64,000 nucleotides of DNA from Mycobacterium mantenii. Its GTDB lineage: Bacteria; Actinomycetota; Actinomycetes; Mycobacteriales; Mycobacteriaceae. Under the pieces are notes generated by a model that did no database searches, was not told the DNA's origin, and saw only the letters and a list, made by a program, of their open reading frames with translations. Every line of letters begins with the position of its first letter. Position 1 is the stretch's first letter. A program made the position numbers and the translations under genes. Positions 17,634 through 26,870 of this stretch are shown piece by piece. The stretch is from NCBI RefSeq assembly GCF_010731775.1, contig NZ_AP022590.1, positions 2,790,001 through 2,854,000 on the forward strand, written 5' to 3'.

Positions 17634-19634
17634 GTGTCCGTGTCCGAGCTGCTGGCCACCGCCGTGGCCGCGCTCGGCGGCAGTGAACGCAGCGGCCAGC
17701 AGGAGATGGCCGCTGCGGTGGCGCGGGCCTTCGCCACCGAGGAGCATCTGGTGGTGCAGGCCGGCACCGGTACCGGCAAGTCGCTCGCGTACCTGGTGCC
17801 CGCGATCGTCCATGCTCTCGACGACGAGTCCCCCGTCGTCGTGTCCACGGCCACGATCGCCCTGCAACGTCAGCTCGTCGATCGCGATCTGCCCCGGCTG
17901 GTCGACGCGCTGGCCGATGCGCTGCCGCGCCGCCCGCGGTTCGCCTTGCTCAAAGGCCGACGAAACTATCTGTGTTTGAACAAGCTTCACAACGGCGGGG
18001 CGGCCGAAGGTGACGAAGCCGACGACCGGCCGCAGGAAGAACTCTTCAACCCCATGGCGGTCAGCGCCCTGGGCCGCGACGTGCAACGGCTCACCGAATG
18101 GGCGTCGAGCACCGAGTCGGGTGATCGCGACGATCTCAAGCCCGGCGTCCCGGACCGGTCCTGGTCGCAGGTCAGCGTCGCCGCGCGGGAATGCCTCGGC
18201 GTGGCGCGCTGCCCGTTCGGCACCGAGTGCTTCTCCGAACGGGCCAGGAGTCACGCGGGCCGCGCGGACATCGTGGTCACCAACCACGCGCTGCTGGCCA
18301 TCGACGCGGTGGCCGACTCGGCGGTGCTGCCCGAGCATGCGCTGCTGGTCGTCGACGAAGCGCACGAGTTGGTGGATCGGGTGACGTCGGTGGCCACCGC
18401 GGAGCTGACGTCGGCCGGCCTCGGGGTGGCCGCTCGGCGGATCGGCCGATTGGTGGACCCGGAACTGGTCCAGCGTCTGGATGCGGCGACGGCCAACTTC
18501 GCCTCGTTGATCCACGACGGCCCGCCCGGCCGCATCGATCGCCTCGACGACGAGCTGGCGACCTACCTGACGGCACTGCGCGACGTGGCGACCGCGGCGC
18601 GTTCGGCGATCGACACCACGAACGACCCCAAGGCGGCCTCGGCACGTGCTGAAGCCGTTGCGGCACTGAGCGAGATCTCGGACACCGCGTCGCGCGTGCT
18701 GGCGGCGTTCGGCCCGGCCATCCCCGACCGCACCGATGTGGTCTGGCTGGAGCAAGAGGAGATCAGGGGCGCATCGCGTCCGGTGTTGCGGGTGGCGCCG
18801 CTGTCGGTCGCCGGGCTGCTGCGGGCCCGGGTGTTCTCGCGTTCGACGGTGGTGCTGACGTCGGCGACGCTGACCATCGGCGGATCTTTCGACGCCATGG
18901 CCGCGGCGTGGGGACTGTCCGCCAAGGACGACGACGCGCGCTGGCGCGGGCTGGACGTGGGTTCGCCGTTCGAGCATGCCAAAGCCGGCATCCTCTACGT
19001 GGCCGCCCACCTGCCGCCACCGGGACGCGACGGCGTCGGCTCGGCCGAGCAGCTGAGCGAGATCGCCGAACTCATCACCGCCGCCGACGGACGCACCCTG
19101 GGGTTGTTCTCGTCGATGCGGGCCGCCCGGGCGGCGGCCGAGGCCATGCGCGAACGGCTGTCGACGCCCGTGCTGTGTCAGGGCGATGACAGTACGTCGG
19201 CACTCGTCGAGCAGTTCAGCGCCGATCCCCAGACGTCTTTATTCGGCACGCTGTCGCTGTGGCAGGGCGTCGACGTTCCCGGGCCGTCGCTGTCGCTGGT
19301 GCTGATCGACCGCATCCCGTTCCCCCGGCCCGACGACCCGCTGCTGAGCGCGCGGCAGCGCGCGGTGGCCGCGCGCGGCGGCAACGGCTTCATGGCCGTC
19401 GCGGCCAGCCACGCGGCACTGCTGTTGGCGCAGGGGTCGGGGCGGCTGTTGCGAGGCGTCACCGATCGCGGCGTGGTGGCGGTGCTCGACTCGCGCATGG
19501 TCACCGCTGGCTACGGGGGCTACCTGCGGGCCTCGTTGCCACCGTTCTGGCAGACCACGAACGGCGAGCAGGTGCGCCAGGCACTGCAACGCCTGCGCGC
19601 CGCGCCGGCATCGGAGCAGGGCGTGTCGGCGTGA
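17634..19634 (+). CDS. dinG: DinG/XPD-like iron-sulfur DNA helicase
   Basis: About 666 residues of superfamily 2, the same length class as M. tuberculosis DinG. Walker A is AGTGTGKS near the N terminus, and the DEAH box is VVDEAHE. Four cysteines (in NYLC, ARECLG, RCPFG and TECFSE) match the 4Fe-4S cluster ligands of DinG/XPD helicases. The C-terminal motif VI segment is QGSGRLLRG. It unwinds DNA 5' to 3' and probably clears unusual structures. Start is a GTG at 17634 with AGAGGG upstream; a GTG two codons later is equally possible. It begins 38 bp after pncB on the same strand and ends 3 bp from the convergent cyclase gene. Confidence 0.93.
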   Translation: MSVSELLATAVAALGGSERSGQQEMAAAVARAFATEEHLVVQAGTGTGKSLAYLVPAIVHALDDESPVVVSTATIALQRQLVDRDLPRLVDALADALPRRPRFALLKGRRNYLCLNKLHNGGAAEGDEADDRPQEELFNPMAVSALGRDVQRLTEWASSTESGDRDDLKPGVPDRSWSQVSVAARECLGVARCPFGTECFSERARSHAGRADIVVTNHALLAIDAVADSAVLPEHALLVVDEAHELVDRVTSVATAELTSAGLGVAARRIGRLVDPELVQRLDAATANFASLIHDGPPGRIDRLDDELATYLTALRDVATAARSAIDTTNDPKAASARAEAVAALSEISDTASRVLAAFGPAIPDRTDVVWLEQEEIRGASRPVLRVAPLSVAGLLRARVFSRSTVVLTSATLTIGGSFDAMAAAWGLSAKDDDARWRGLDVGSPFEHAKAGILYVAAHLPPPGRDGVGSAEQLSEIAELITAADGRTLGLFSSMRAARAAAEAMRERLSTPVLCQGDDSTSALVEQFSADPQTSLFGTLSLWQGVDVPGPSLSLVLIDRIPFPRPDDPLLSARQRAVAARGGNGFMAVAASHAALLLAQGSGRLLRGVTDRGVVAVLDSRMVTAGYGGYLRASLPPFWQTTNGEQVRQALQRLRAAPASEQGVSA

Positions 19635-19637
19635 GCC

Positions 19638-22600
19638 CTACTGCCAGCAGACCTCATATACACGTTGGGGATCCCGCAGCCCTTTGAGCTGTTCCTCGCG
19701 CGTTTCGCCGAACTGGAACTCGTGACTGCCGGCAACCAACCCGCGCAGCACCGCCGAGACGAGGATTCCGTTCCCGTCTGCTTTCGCGCCGATCCGCGCC
19801 GCGAGGATCACGGTGTGCCCGAAAAAGTCCTCCTGTTCGCGAATCACCTCTCCGGTGTGGAGTCCGATCCGCACGCGCAGCACCTGGCTGCCGGACTGAT
19901 CCCGGTACGCCGCCAAGTCACGCTGGATTCCGATCGCGCAGCGCAGCGCGCTGCGGGCGCTGGCGAAGGCGACCATGAACCCGTCGCCCTGCGATTTGAC
20001 CTCGAAGCCACTATGGGCTGCCAGCTGGCGACGGATGACCGCGTTGTGGCGGTGCAACAGCTTCAGCCAGCGCTCGTCGCCGAGTTGCTCGGCAAGTACT
20101 GTCGAGCCTTCGATGTCGGAAAACATGATCGTGACCGTTCCGTCGGGAGCGGCCACTCTACTGAGATCGGGCCGGTCCGCCTCGACGGACTCTGCGACTT
20201 CGTCGATCACCGACCACCCGAGCGACGGCTTCTGGTTCCGCTTCTCCGCATGTTCTCGGCGCAGCTGCAGGAGGCGCTCGACCTCGACGCGCATGCCGTT
20301 GCGCTGTGCGACGGCGTGTCCCTGCTCGATCAGGCCCATGGCCTTCTCGCGATTCGCCGGCTCAGACGTGCGCAGCAGCATGCGCGCGTACTCGTAACAG
20401 ACCCGAGGCGTCACGTAGTCACAGCCGATCTCCGCATTACGTGCGAGGGCCAGCTCAAAGTGACGCACCGCGTCCTCACGGCGATCCGCCGCCGCGGCGG
20501 CGAAGGCCAGGAACGTGTGGTTGGAGCCGAGGCAACCGGCTCCGGCCAAAAACAGAGTGCAGCGATCTTCATAGGGCACCAGCAGCTCGTAGAGCGTGCT
20601 TGCAGCTTCTCGATCACAGATCGGGATCGAAGCCATCGAGAGCACGCACACCGACGTCAGCCAATCACTGCCGCGCCGCAGCGCCTCGAAGCCGTCGGCC
20701 GTAAGCTCCGCGAACCTGGCGCGGGCCTCATCGAGCTGGCCGATCTCAGTCAGCAGCCACACGTACGATGCCGGCCACGCCTGCCCGTAACGCGCGGCGG
20801 CTTCACGGCCGACGTCGCGCAACTGTTCGAGGGTGCCATCCGCGAGCCGGGTCAGAAACGAGTGCGCGCCAAAGACGACTGCCGCCACCTCGCGCTCGGC
20901 ACGCTGGCCGATCGACAGCGCCGTCGCCGCAAGACGTTCCGACTCCTTGTAGCGGCCCTGCATCAGCGCCCGCATCGTGCGGAACACCGCCGTCTGCCAC
21001 AGATATCGCGGCTGGCGCAGTTCGTTGGCCAGCCGGTCACACATCGCGATCTCCTGATCGACCGCCCGGAAGTCGCCGAGCTGGGCAAGCGCGATCAGCC
21101 GCAACTGGTGGCCCTCGAACTCCATGTCGCGGTCACCGACGATCCGAGCGAGCCGCGCCATCTCCTCGCCCGACGCGATCGCCTCTTCGATCCGGTCGGG
21201 ACCCAAGGTCGACCACTGCCGGCTGTGCATGGCCAGCAGCAAGATCTTCGTGTCACCGACGCGCTCGGCCATCTCGATGGCCTGCGCACTGGCCCGGTCG
21301 GCTTCTGCCAGCGCGCCCTTGCAGCGCAGCTCGAGCGCAAGCCGGGACAGGACTGTCACCCGAAGCGCGCTGTCCCGCGCAGGCAACACCTCAAGCGACT
21401 CGTCCAGCATCGCCACCAGCTGTTCGTCGGCGCGGTCGGTGATCGAGAAGCCGCCCGGACCGCCGCCGTATCCAAGCGCGGCACGGGCATAGTGGTCGTT
21501 CAGCGCCAGCTCGCGCGCAATCGTCGCAGCCTCGCCAAAAGTCTTGCGGGCACCTTCGGCTTCGCCGGCCCGCCATTGGGCGTCCCCGAGAGCCAGCAGC
21601 AGATCGCATCGGCGTTGAGGCACTACCTCCGAGATCGTGTCGAACAGTCGCAGCGCCGTCGCATAAAGGCTCACCGCGTCTTCGTAGGCATACGTCGCCG
21701 CCGCGCGTTCGCCCGCCCACCAGGCGTAGTCAGCGGCCTTTGCAGCGTCACCGTATGGAGCCGCCTTCGCGAAGTGGAACGCGATCGCAGACAGGTGGGA
21801 CTCGATCCGGTCCTCATAAAGTTCCTCGATTGCCTCGCCGGCAGCGATGTGCAGCTGGGAGCGCCGCAGGGTCGGCAGGTCGTCGTACAGCGCATCGCGA
21901 GTCGCGCCGTGCGCGAAGCCGTACCGGCCCGGCTCGCCGGCAGCCTGCCGCACGATCGCCCCCTCGAGAGCTGGCTGCATCCGCACCAACACGGCGTCCG
22001 CCTCCAAGGCGCTGACGTGGGTCAGCACCGGCAGGTCGAACTCGCGGCCTATCACCGCCGCGGTCGACAGCAGCTCGAGTGTTTCGGCGGGCAGCTTCTC
22101 CAACCGGCGGGAGACCACCTCGTGGACACCCCGGGGGATACCGAGCTCCCCATCGTCCCTGATGTTGACAACCCAACGGTCCTCGCGCCAATCAAGCACT
22201 TCGGAGTCGATCAGGTGGCGAACGATCTCTTCGGTGAAGTAGGGATTGCCTTCCGACTCTCGGCAGACGGCGTCGGCAAGCGCGAGTTCGTCACGCCGAT
22301 CGAGCGGTTGTTGCAGCACCGCTTCGAGCATCGCCTTGACGTGCTGATCGGAAAGCCCTCGCAGCTTGATGCGTGCGTAGCCGCGTTCCTTGCTGAGCCC
22401 AGTGAGCACTTCGTTCAAATAGTGATCATCGGGAAGCTCATCGTCGCGGTAGGTGCCCAGCACGAACACGCGAGAGTGCGCCAGCTCGCGCACGACGAAC
22501 GCCAACAACATCAGCGACGGTTGGTCGGCCTGATGCAAGTCCTCAAGGAAGATTGCCAGAGGCTGGCGGTCGGAAGCACCGATCAGGAATCGCGACACTG

Positions 22601-24083
22601 AATCAAACAGCCGGAATCGGGCCTGCTCGGCGTCCAATGCCGGCGATTCGGGGATCTCCGGCATCCGCTCGCGTATCTCGGAGACGATCTGTGCGATCTC
22701 GAACGCGCCAGAGCCCAAGTCCGAAGCCACCGTTTCGGCGTCGTGACCGCGTGCATAGTCGCGGATCACCTGAACCCACGGCCAATAGGCAGGAGCGCCC
22801 GCACCCGCATAGCAGCGACCCCACAGAACCTGCGCGCCCCGGAGGGCGGCGTATGCCGCGGCCTCCGACGCTAGCCGGGTCTTGCCGATCCCCGACTCGC
22901 CACTTATCAGCACAGTGCGGCCGCGCCGGCCCACAGCATCATCGATCGCGGCCCGGAGTTCGTGAGTCTCCCGCTCTCGTCCGAGGAATGTGCTATCGGT
23001 GATCCGGTCGAGCGCCGCCATGTCCTGAGTCGAGCCATCGCCACCGGCAACCGCAGCGGCGATGACCCCCAAAGCATCGCGAACCTCGGCTGCTTGCTGA
23101 GGGCGCGCCTCTGGCGACTTCGCCAGCATTTTGAGCAACAACTGGTCGAGCGCAGCTGGAACACCGGAGCGATGCCCGCTCGGTGCGACCGGAGCAGTCG
23201 AAACATGCTGGGAGACAATCGCAGCCGCTGACTCACCCGCGAACGGTATTACCCCGCAGAGCAATTCGTACAGGAGAGCACCAAGGGAGTAGATATCCGA
23301 ACGTGCGTCGGAACCCCGACCGAGAGCCTGCTCGGGCGGCATATAGGCAACAGTTCCGATCACCGTCCCAACGGCCGTCACTCGCGTTGCGCCTTCTGCG
23401 ACCGCGAGCCCGAAGTCTCCGATCTTGGCGGTGCCGTCGGGTGCCAGCCACACATTCTGGGGTTTGACGTCACGATGCACGACGCCCTGCGCGTGCGCGT
23501 GCGCCAGTCCGCCGGCGACGTCCTGGCCGATCCGGACCACCTCTTCAATGGCGAGTCGGTGATCCACCGCGTCTGACAACAGGCTGTAAAGGTCACCGCC
23601 TGCCATGTACTGGCTGATCAGGTATAGCTGCCCCACCTCATCGCCGAAGTCGTACACGTTGACGATGTTCGGGTGCTCGCCGAGCTTCGCCATCGCCTCG
23701 GCTTCCCGGCGTGCGCGGCGCATGGCTGCTTCGTCCGTACCGCCGGCCTTGAACACTGCGGCGGCCACCTCGCGCTGCAGACGGGTGTCCATGGCCAGGT
23801 ACACCCGCTTGCCGGCACCTTCGCCGAGTAGGCGGCCGAGCAGGTAACGCCCGTCTGCAAGCGTCTTGGGAACCGGCGGACCCGTAGGCTGCGCCGGGAC
23901 CGACCGCGCGCTCAGCTCAGTGCCGCACTCGTCACAGAAGCGCTGTCCCGCAGGGTGGCGCGCGCCGCATCCCGGGCATGCAATCTCTACCGCAAGCAGG
24001 CCGCCGCATTTGCCGCAGAACTTGGCCTGAGGCCGGTTCCCAGCCCCACACTTACCGCACTTCACATTCGCCGGCGCACTCAT
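19638..24083 (-). CDS. zinc-ribbon / Ser-Thr kinase / AAA ATPase / TPR / nucleotide cyclase fusion
   Basis: A 1481-residue multidomain signalling protein without membrane segments. Order: double zinc ribbon with four CxxC pairs (9-53); Ser/Thr kinase (about 79-345) with GEGAGKRV, Lys112, HRDVKPQN (203-210), DFG (223-225) and MPPEQ; AAA/STAND-type ATPase with Walker A GESGIGKT (395-402); a long helical TPR-like region (about 680-1290); and a C-terminal class III cyclase (about 1310-1481). The cyclase keeps both metal aspartates (FSDIEGST, Asp1323; GDG, Asp1367), a substrate-type Lys (about 1363) and the Arg of AAR. The transition-state Asn of the usual VNxAAR motif is Ile (VILAAR). Activity is therefore plausible but not certain. 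The ATG follows the preceding DegV stop by 3 bp, so it is the last gene of the operon. Confidence 0.88.
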   Translation of the reverse strand: MSAPANVKCGKCGAGNRPQAKFCGKCGGLLAVEIACPGCGARHPAGQRFCDECGTELSARSVPAQPTGPPVPKTLADGRYLLGRLLGEGAGKRVYLAMDTRLQREVAAAVFKAGGTDEAAMRRARREAEAMAKLGEHPNIVNVYDFGDEVGQLYLISQYMAGGDLYSLLSDAVDHRLAIEEVVRIGQDVAGGLAHAHAQGVVHRDVKPQNVWLAPDGTAKIGDFGLAVAEGATRVTAVGTVIGTVAYMPPEQALGRGSDARSDIYSLGALLYELLCGVIPFAGESAAAIVSQHVSTAPVAPSGHRSGVPAALDQLLLKMLAKSPEARPQQAAEVRDALGVIAAAVAGGDGSTQDMAALDRITDSTFLGRERETHELRAAIDDAVGRRGRTVLISGESGIGKTRLASEAAAYAALRGAQVLWGRCYAGAGAPAYWPWVQVIRDYARGHDAETVASDLGSGAFEIAQIVSEIRERMPEIPESPALDAEQARFRLFDSVSRFLIGASDRQPLAIFLEDLHQADQPSLMLLAFVVRELAHSRVFVLGTYRDDELPDDHYLNEVLTGLSKERGYARIKLRGLSDQHVKAMLEAVLQQPLDRRDELALADAVCRESEGNPYFTEEIVRHLIDSEVLDWREDRWVVNIRDDGELGIPRGVHEVVSRRLEKLPAETLELLSTAAVIGREFDLPVLTHVSALEADAVLVRMQPALEGAIVRQAAGEPGRYGFAHGATRDALYDDLPTLRRSQLHIAAGEAIEELYEDRIESHLSAIAFHFAKAAPYGDAAKAADYAWWAGERAAATYAYEDAVSLYATALRLFDTISEVVPQRRCDLLLALGDAQWRAGEAEGARKTFGEAATIARELALNDHYARAALGYGGGPGGFSITDRADEQLVAMLDESLEVLPARDSALRVTVLSRLALELRCKGALAEADRASAQAIEMAERVGDTKILLLAMHSRQWSTLGPDRIEEAIASGEEMARLARIVGDRDMEFEGHQLRLIALAQLGDFRAVDQEIAMCDRLANELRQPRYLWQTAVFRTMRALMQGRYKESERLAATALSIGQRAEREVAAVVFGAHSFLTRLADGTLEQLRDVGREAAARYGQAWPASYVWLLTEIGQLDEARARFAELTADGFEALRRGSDWLTSVCVLSMASIPICDREAASTLYELLVPYEDRCTLFLAGAGCLGSNHTFLAFAAAAADRREDAVRHFELALARNAEIGCDYVTPRVCYEYARMLLRTSEPANREKAMGLIEQGHAVAQRNGMRVEVERLLQLRREHAEKRNQKPSLGWSVIDEVAESVEADRPDLSRVAAPDGTVTIMFSDIEGSTVLAEQLGDERWLKLLHRHNAVIRRQLAAHSGFEVKSQGDGFMVAFASARSALRCAIGIQRDLAAYRDQSGSQVLRVRIGLHTGEVIREQEDFFGHTVILAARIGAKADGNGILVSAVLRGLVAGSHEFQFGETREEQLKGLRDPQRVYEVCWQ

Positions 24084-24086
24084 CGG

Positions 24087-24950
24087 TTACCTCAGCGCCG
24101 TGCCTGGAAGTCCACCGACCAACAGCGTCCCCGGACCGACATGCGTTGCAACAACGGGTCCGATCTCGGAGATGAACTCCGGCTCGGTGCCAAACAGTTC
24201 GGTGAGACGCTCGGCCAGCCGCTTTGCCTCCTCGTGCGCAAAGGCGTGCTGGACGAACCACCGGTCGGCACCCGCGGCGCGCCGCTGGACCATCAGTTCG
24301 ATAAGCCGCTCGACCCCTCGCCGGTGGGTGCGCACGCGCTCGAGGGCCTTGAGCTCCGATTCGATCGTCAGGATCGGTTTGAGATCGAGCGCCGATCCGA
24401 CCCAAGCGGCCACGGCTCCCACCCTGTTGCTTCGGCGGAGGTACTCGAGCGTATCCACCAGACCCCAGCCCTTGACTTCCTTGCGGGCCTGGCGCACGCG
24501 CTCGCTGACGCCTCCTGAGTCGGCTCCCCCGGCGGCGGCACGCGCTGCCACCAGCGCCTGGAGCCCGAGGTGGCCGCCGAAGCCGGCCGAGTCGATCACG
24601 ACCACCTGCTCGCCGCCGTCGCCCTCTAGCTTCGCGGCTGCCTGCCGAGCCATCGAGCAGGTCTCGGAAACGCCAGAGGAGATCAGCACCGAGACAACGG
24701 CGCTGTGCTGCTGCAGCAGCTGGTCAAAGACCGCGACGAAATCCTCGACTGCGGGGGCCGACGTTTTCGCGGTGTTCTTCGACGCGTCCAGTTCCGCATA
24801 GAACCGGGCGAAATCACCGTCGAACTCCGACTCACGCAGTGGTCCTGCACCAACGTCGTAATACTGCGACACCACCGTGATATCGAGCTTGTCGACGAGC
24901 GCAGGCGGCAGGTAGCCAGTGCTGTCGGTAACCACCGCGACATCAGCCAT
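24087..24950 (-). CDS. DegV family fatty-acid-binding-type protein (copy 1)
   Basis: A 287-residue DegV protein. Members such as FakB bind a fatty acid and present it to the FakA kinase. The N-terminal VVTDSTGYLPPAL and the segment LISSGVSETCSMARQAA correspond to the two family motifs. The ALDLKPIL strand leads into the C-terminal subdomain, and the protein ends with FISEIGPVVATHVGPGTL. The ATG at 24950 has GGAG seven bases upstream. It is closely related to the two upstream copies, especially over the C-terminal 100 residues, so it arose by tandem duplication. No DAK2/FakA-type kinase gene is in the window. Confidence 0.85.
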   Translation of the reverse strand: MADVAVVTDSTGYLPPALVDKLDITVVSQYYDVGAGPLRESEFDGDFARFYAELDASKNTAKTSAPAVEDFVAVFDQLLQQHSAVVSVLISSGVSETCSMARQAAAKLEGDGGEQVVVIDSAGFGGHLGLQALVAARAAAGGADSGGVSERVRQARKEVKGWGLVDTLEYLRRSNRVGAVAAWVGSALDLKPILTIESELKALERVRTHRRGVERLIELMVQRRAAGADRWFVQHAFAHEEAKRLAERLTELFGTEPEFISEIGPVVATHVGPGTLLVGGLPGTALR

Positions 24951-25026
24951 GCGCGCACTCCAGCCGGTCCCGAACACCTTGAATCATGTCCAGCCACGAC
25001 CCGTAAACCGCAGTAAGCGTACTGCC

Positions 25027-25053
25027 GCAGACTTCGCGTGGGGGGAAGTCTGC
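25027..25053 (-). repeat. perfect 9-bp inverted repeat in the DegV gap
   Basis: GCAGACTTC and its exact complement GAAGTCTGC flank a 9-base G-rich loop. It lies in the 155-bp gap between DegV copies 2 and 1, the only long gap in the operon. There is no T-run after it on the minus strand, so it does not look like a simple intrinsic terminator. An mRNA stability element, attenuator or operator are possible roles. Confidence 0.55.
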
Positions 25054-25105
25054 TGACTTTCGTCGAACACCTGGGCTGCACCGTGACCAGGGGCCGCGAT
25101 CCTCG

Positions 25106-25996
25106 CTAACCCAGCGCGGCACTGGGAAGACCGCCGACCGTCAGCATCCCCGGACCGGTATGAGTTGCGAGTACCGGTCCGACCGGAGAGATGAACTCCG
25201 GCTCGGTGCCGAACAGCCCAGCGAGACGCTCGGCCAGCCGCTGCGCGTCCTCGTGCGCATCGGCGTGCTGGACGAACCATCGATCGGCGCCGACGGCGCG
25301 CCGCTGTCGCATCAGCTCGACCAACCGCTCGACCCCGCGCCTGAACGTGCGCACGCGTTCGACGGCCTTCATCTCTGATTCGATCATCAAGATCGGCTTG
25401 AGGTCGAGCGCCGATCCGATCCATGCGGCGGCGGTGCCGACCCGTCCGCCGCGCCTCAGATACTCAAGCGTGTCGACAAGGACCCATTGCCTGACCTCCT
25501 GGCGCGCCCGGCGTGCCTGCTCGGCCACGCCCTGTAGGTCGGCTCCTGCCGCCGCGGCACGCGCCGCCGCCAGCGCTTGACAACCCAGGTGGCCGGCCAC
25601 GCCGGCCGAATCGAAGACCTTTATCCGCTCGCCGTCCACCCGTGCCGCCGCCTCACGTGCGAACTCGCACGTCGGGGACAGGTTTGACCCAAGCATGATG
25701 GCGACCACGGCGCTGTGTTCCTGCAGCAGCCGTTCATAGGCTGCAACGAAATCCTCGACCTTGGGCGGCCCCGTCGTCGCGACTGTCTTCGATGCGTCCA
25801 GTTCGGCGAAGAACCGTGCCCAATCACCGTCGAAGTCCGACTCCCGCTCCCCCCTGCCAGGCAGCTCATGACCGCCGGTGGGCGACGCGGCACCAGTGAT
25901 GTCGTAATACAGGGACACCACCGTGATGCCCAGGCTCTCGACGAGCGCCCGCGGCAACGCGCAGGTGCTGTCGGTAACGATTGCGACTTCAGCCAT
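25106..25996 (-). CDS. DegV family fatty-acid-binding-type protein (copy 2)
   Basis: A 296-residue DegV paralogue. The first motif is VTDSTCALPRALVESLG. The second is altered, LGSNLSPTCEFAREAA, where the other two copies have ISSGxSETCSM. It also carries an insertion of about ten residues after the second strand (ASPTGGHELPGRGER). These changes line the expected fatty-acid head-group and pocket region, so ligand preference may differ. The ATG at 25996 has GGAGG six bases upstream; another ATG two codons earlier is possible. It overlaps the end of copy 3 by 8 bp. Confidence 0.83.
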   Translation of the reverse strand: MAEVAIVTDSTCALPRALVESLGITVVSLYYDITGAASPTGGHELPGRGERESDFDGDWARFFAELDASKTVATTGPPKVEDFVAAYERLLQEHSAVVAIMLGSNLSPTCEFAREAAARVDGERIKVFDSAGVAGHLGCQALAAARAAAAGADLQGVAEQARRARQEVRQWVLVDTLEYLRRGGRVGTAAAWIGSALDLKPILMIESEMKAVERVRTFRRGVERLVELMRQRRAVGADRWFVQHADAHEDAQRLAERLAGLFGTEPEFISPVGPVLATHTGPGMLTVGGLPSAALG

Positions 25997-26870
25997 ATGC
26001 ACCCTCCAATGCCGTTCCGGGGAGATTTCCGGCTACCAACGTCCCCGGACCGGTGTGTGTTGCCAGCACCGGGCTGAGCTCCGAGATGAACTCCGGCTCG
26101 GCCTCGAAAATTGCAGCGAGGCGCTCGGCCAACCGCTTCGCGTCCTCGCGTGCATCCGCGTGCTGGACGAACCACCGATCGGCGCCCACCCCGCGCCGCT
26201 GTCGCATCAATTCGACCAACCGCTCGACGGCGCGCTTGCGCGTGCGCACGCGTTCGACGGCCCTGAACTGTGATTCGACCATCAGGATCGGCTTGAGATC
26301 GAGCGCCGATCCAAGCCATGCGGCGGCGCCACCGATCCGACCACCGCGCCTCAGATACTCAAGCGTGTCGAGAACGACCCACTGCCGGACTTCCTGACGT
26401 GCCCGACGCGTCGCCGCAATCACCCCCGTGGCGTCTTCTCCAGCGGCGGCCGCCCGCGCGCCTGCGAGCGCCTGAAGACCCAACTGGCCGGCCGCACCGG
26501 CCGAGTCGAGCACCACAACCCGCTCGCCACCGCGGCCCTCGGATTCCAGCTCTGCGACGGCCTGCCGAGTCATCGAGCAGGTCTCGGAAAGGCCCGACGA
26601 GATCAGGACAGCGACGACGGCGCTGTGCTGCTCCAACAGTCGGTCATAGACGGTGACGAAATCCTCGACGGTAGGCGGCGACGTCTTCGCAACGCTCTTT
26701 GACGCGTCCAGTTCCGCGTAGAACCGTCCGAAATCTCCGTCGAAATCCAACTCACGAAGCCACCCGCCACCCACGTCGTAGTACAGCGACACCACCGTGA
26801 TGCCCACGCTCTCGACGAGCGCCCGCGGCAACGAGCAGGTGCTGTCGGTAACCACCGCGACCTCAGGCAT
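25989..26870 (-). CDS. DegV family fatty-acid-binding-type protein (copy 3)
   Basis: A 293-residue DegV paralogue and the first of the three to be translated. Motifs are VVTDSTCSLPRALVES and LISSGLSETCSMTRQAV. The C-terminal ALDLKPILMVESQ and FISELSPVLATHTGPGTL match the other copies. Its start overlaps the stop of the MFS-patatin gene by 8 bp and its end overlaps copy 2, so all are translated from one message. M. tuberculosis has, to my knowledge, a single DegV gene (Rv2417c) elsewhere, so three tandem copies here are unusual. Confidence 0.83.
   Translation of the reverse strand: MPEVAVVTDSTCSLPRALVESVGITVVSLYYDVGGGWLRELDFDGDFGRFYAELDASKSVAKTSPPTVEDFVTVYDRLLEQHSAVVAVLISSGLSETCSMTRQAVAELESEGRGGERVVVLDSAGAAGQLGLQALAGARAAAAGEDATGVIAATRRARQEVRQWVVLDTLEYLRRGGRIGGAAAWLGSALDLKPILMVESQFRAVERVRTRKRAVERLVELMRQRRGVGADRWFVQHADAREDAKRLAERLAAIFEAEPEFISELSPVLATHTGPGTLVAGNLPGTALEGAYG

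Noticed and set aside
17199..19010. 603-codon open frame on - antisense to pncB/dinG
   Set aside because: Overlaps two well-conserved genes and has the His/Arg/Gly-rich composition of antisense shadows.
19665..22601. 978-codon open frame on + antisense to the kinase-cyclase gene
   Set aside because: In GC-rich DNA the antisense frame often lacks stops. The translation has no domain and is Arg/Gln/His-rich, while the minus frame encodes a clear multidomain protein.
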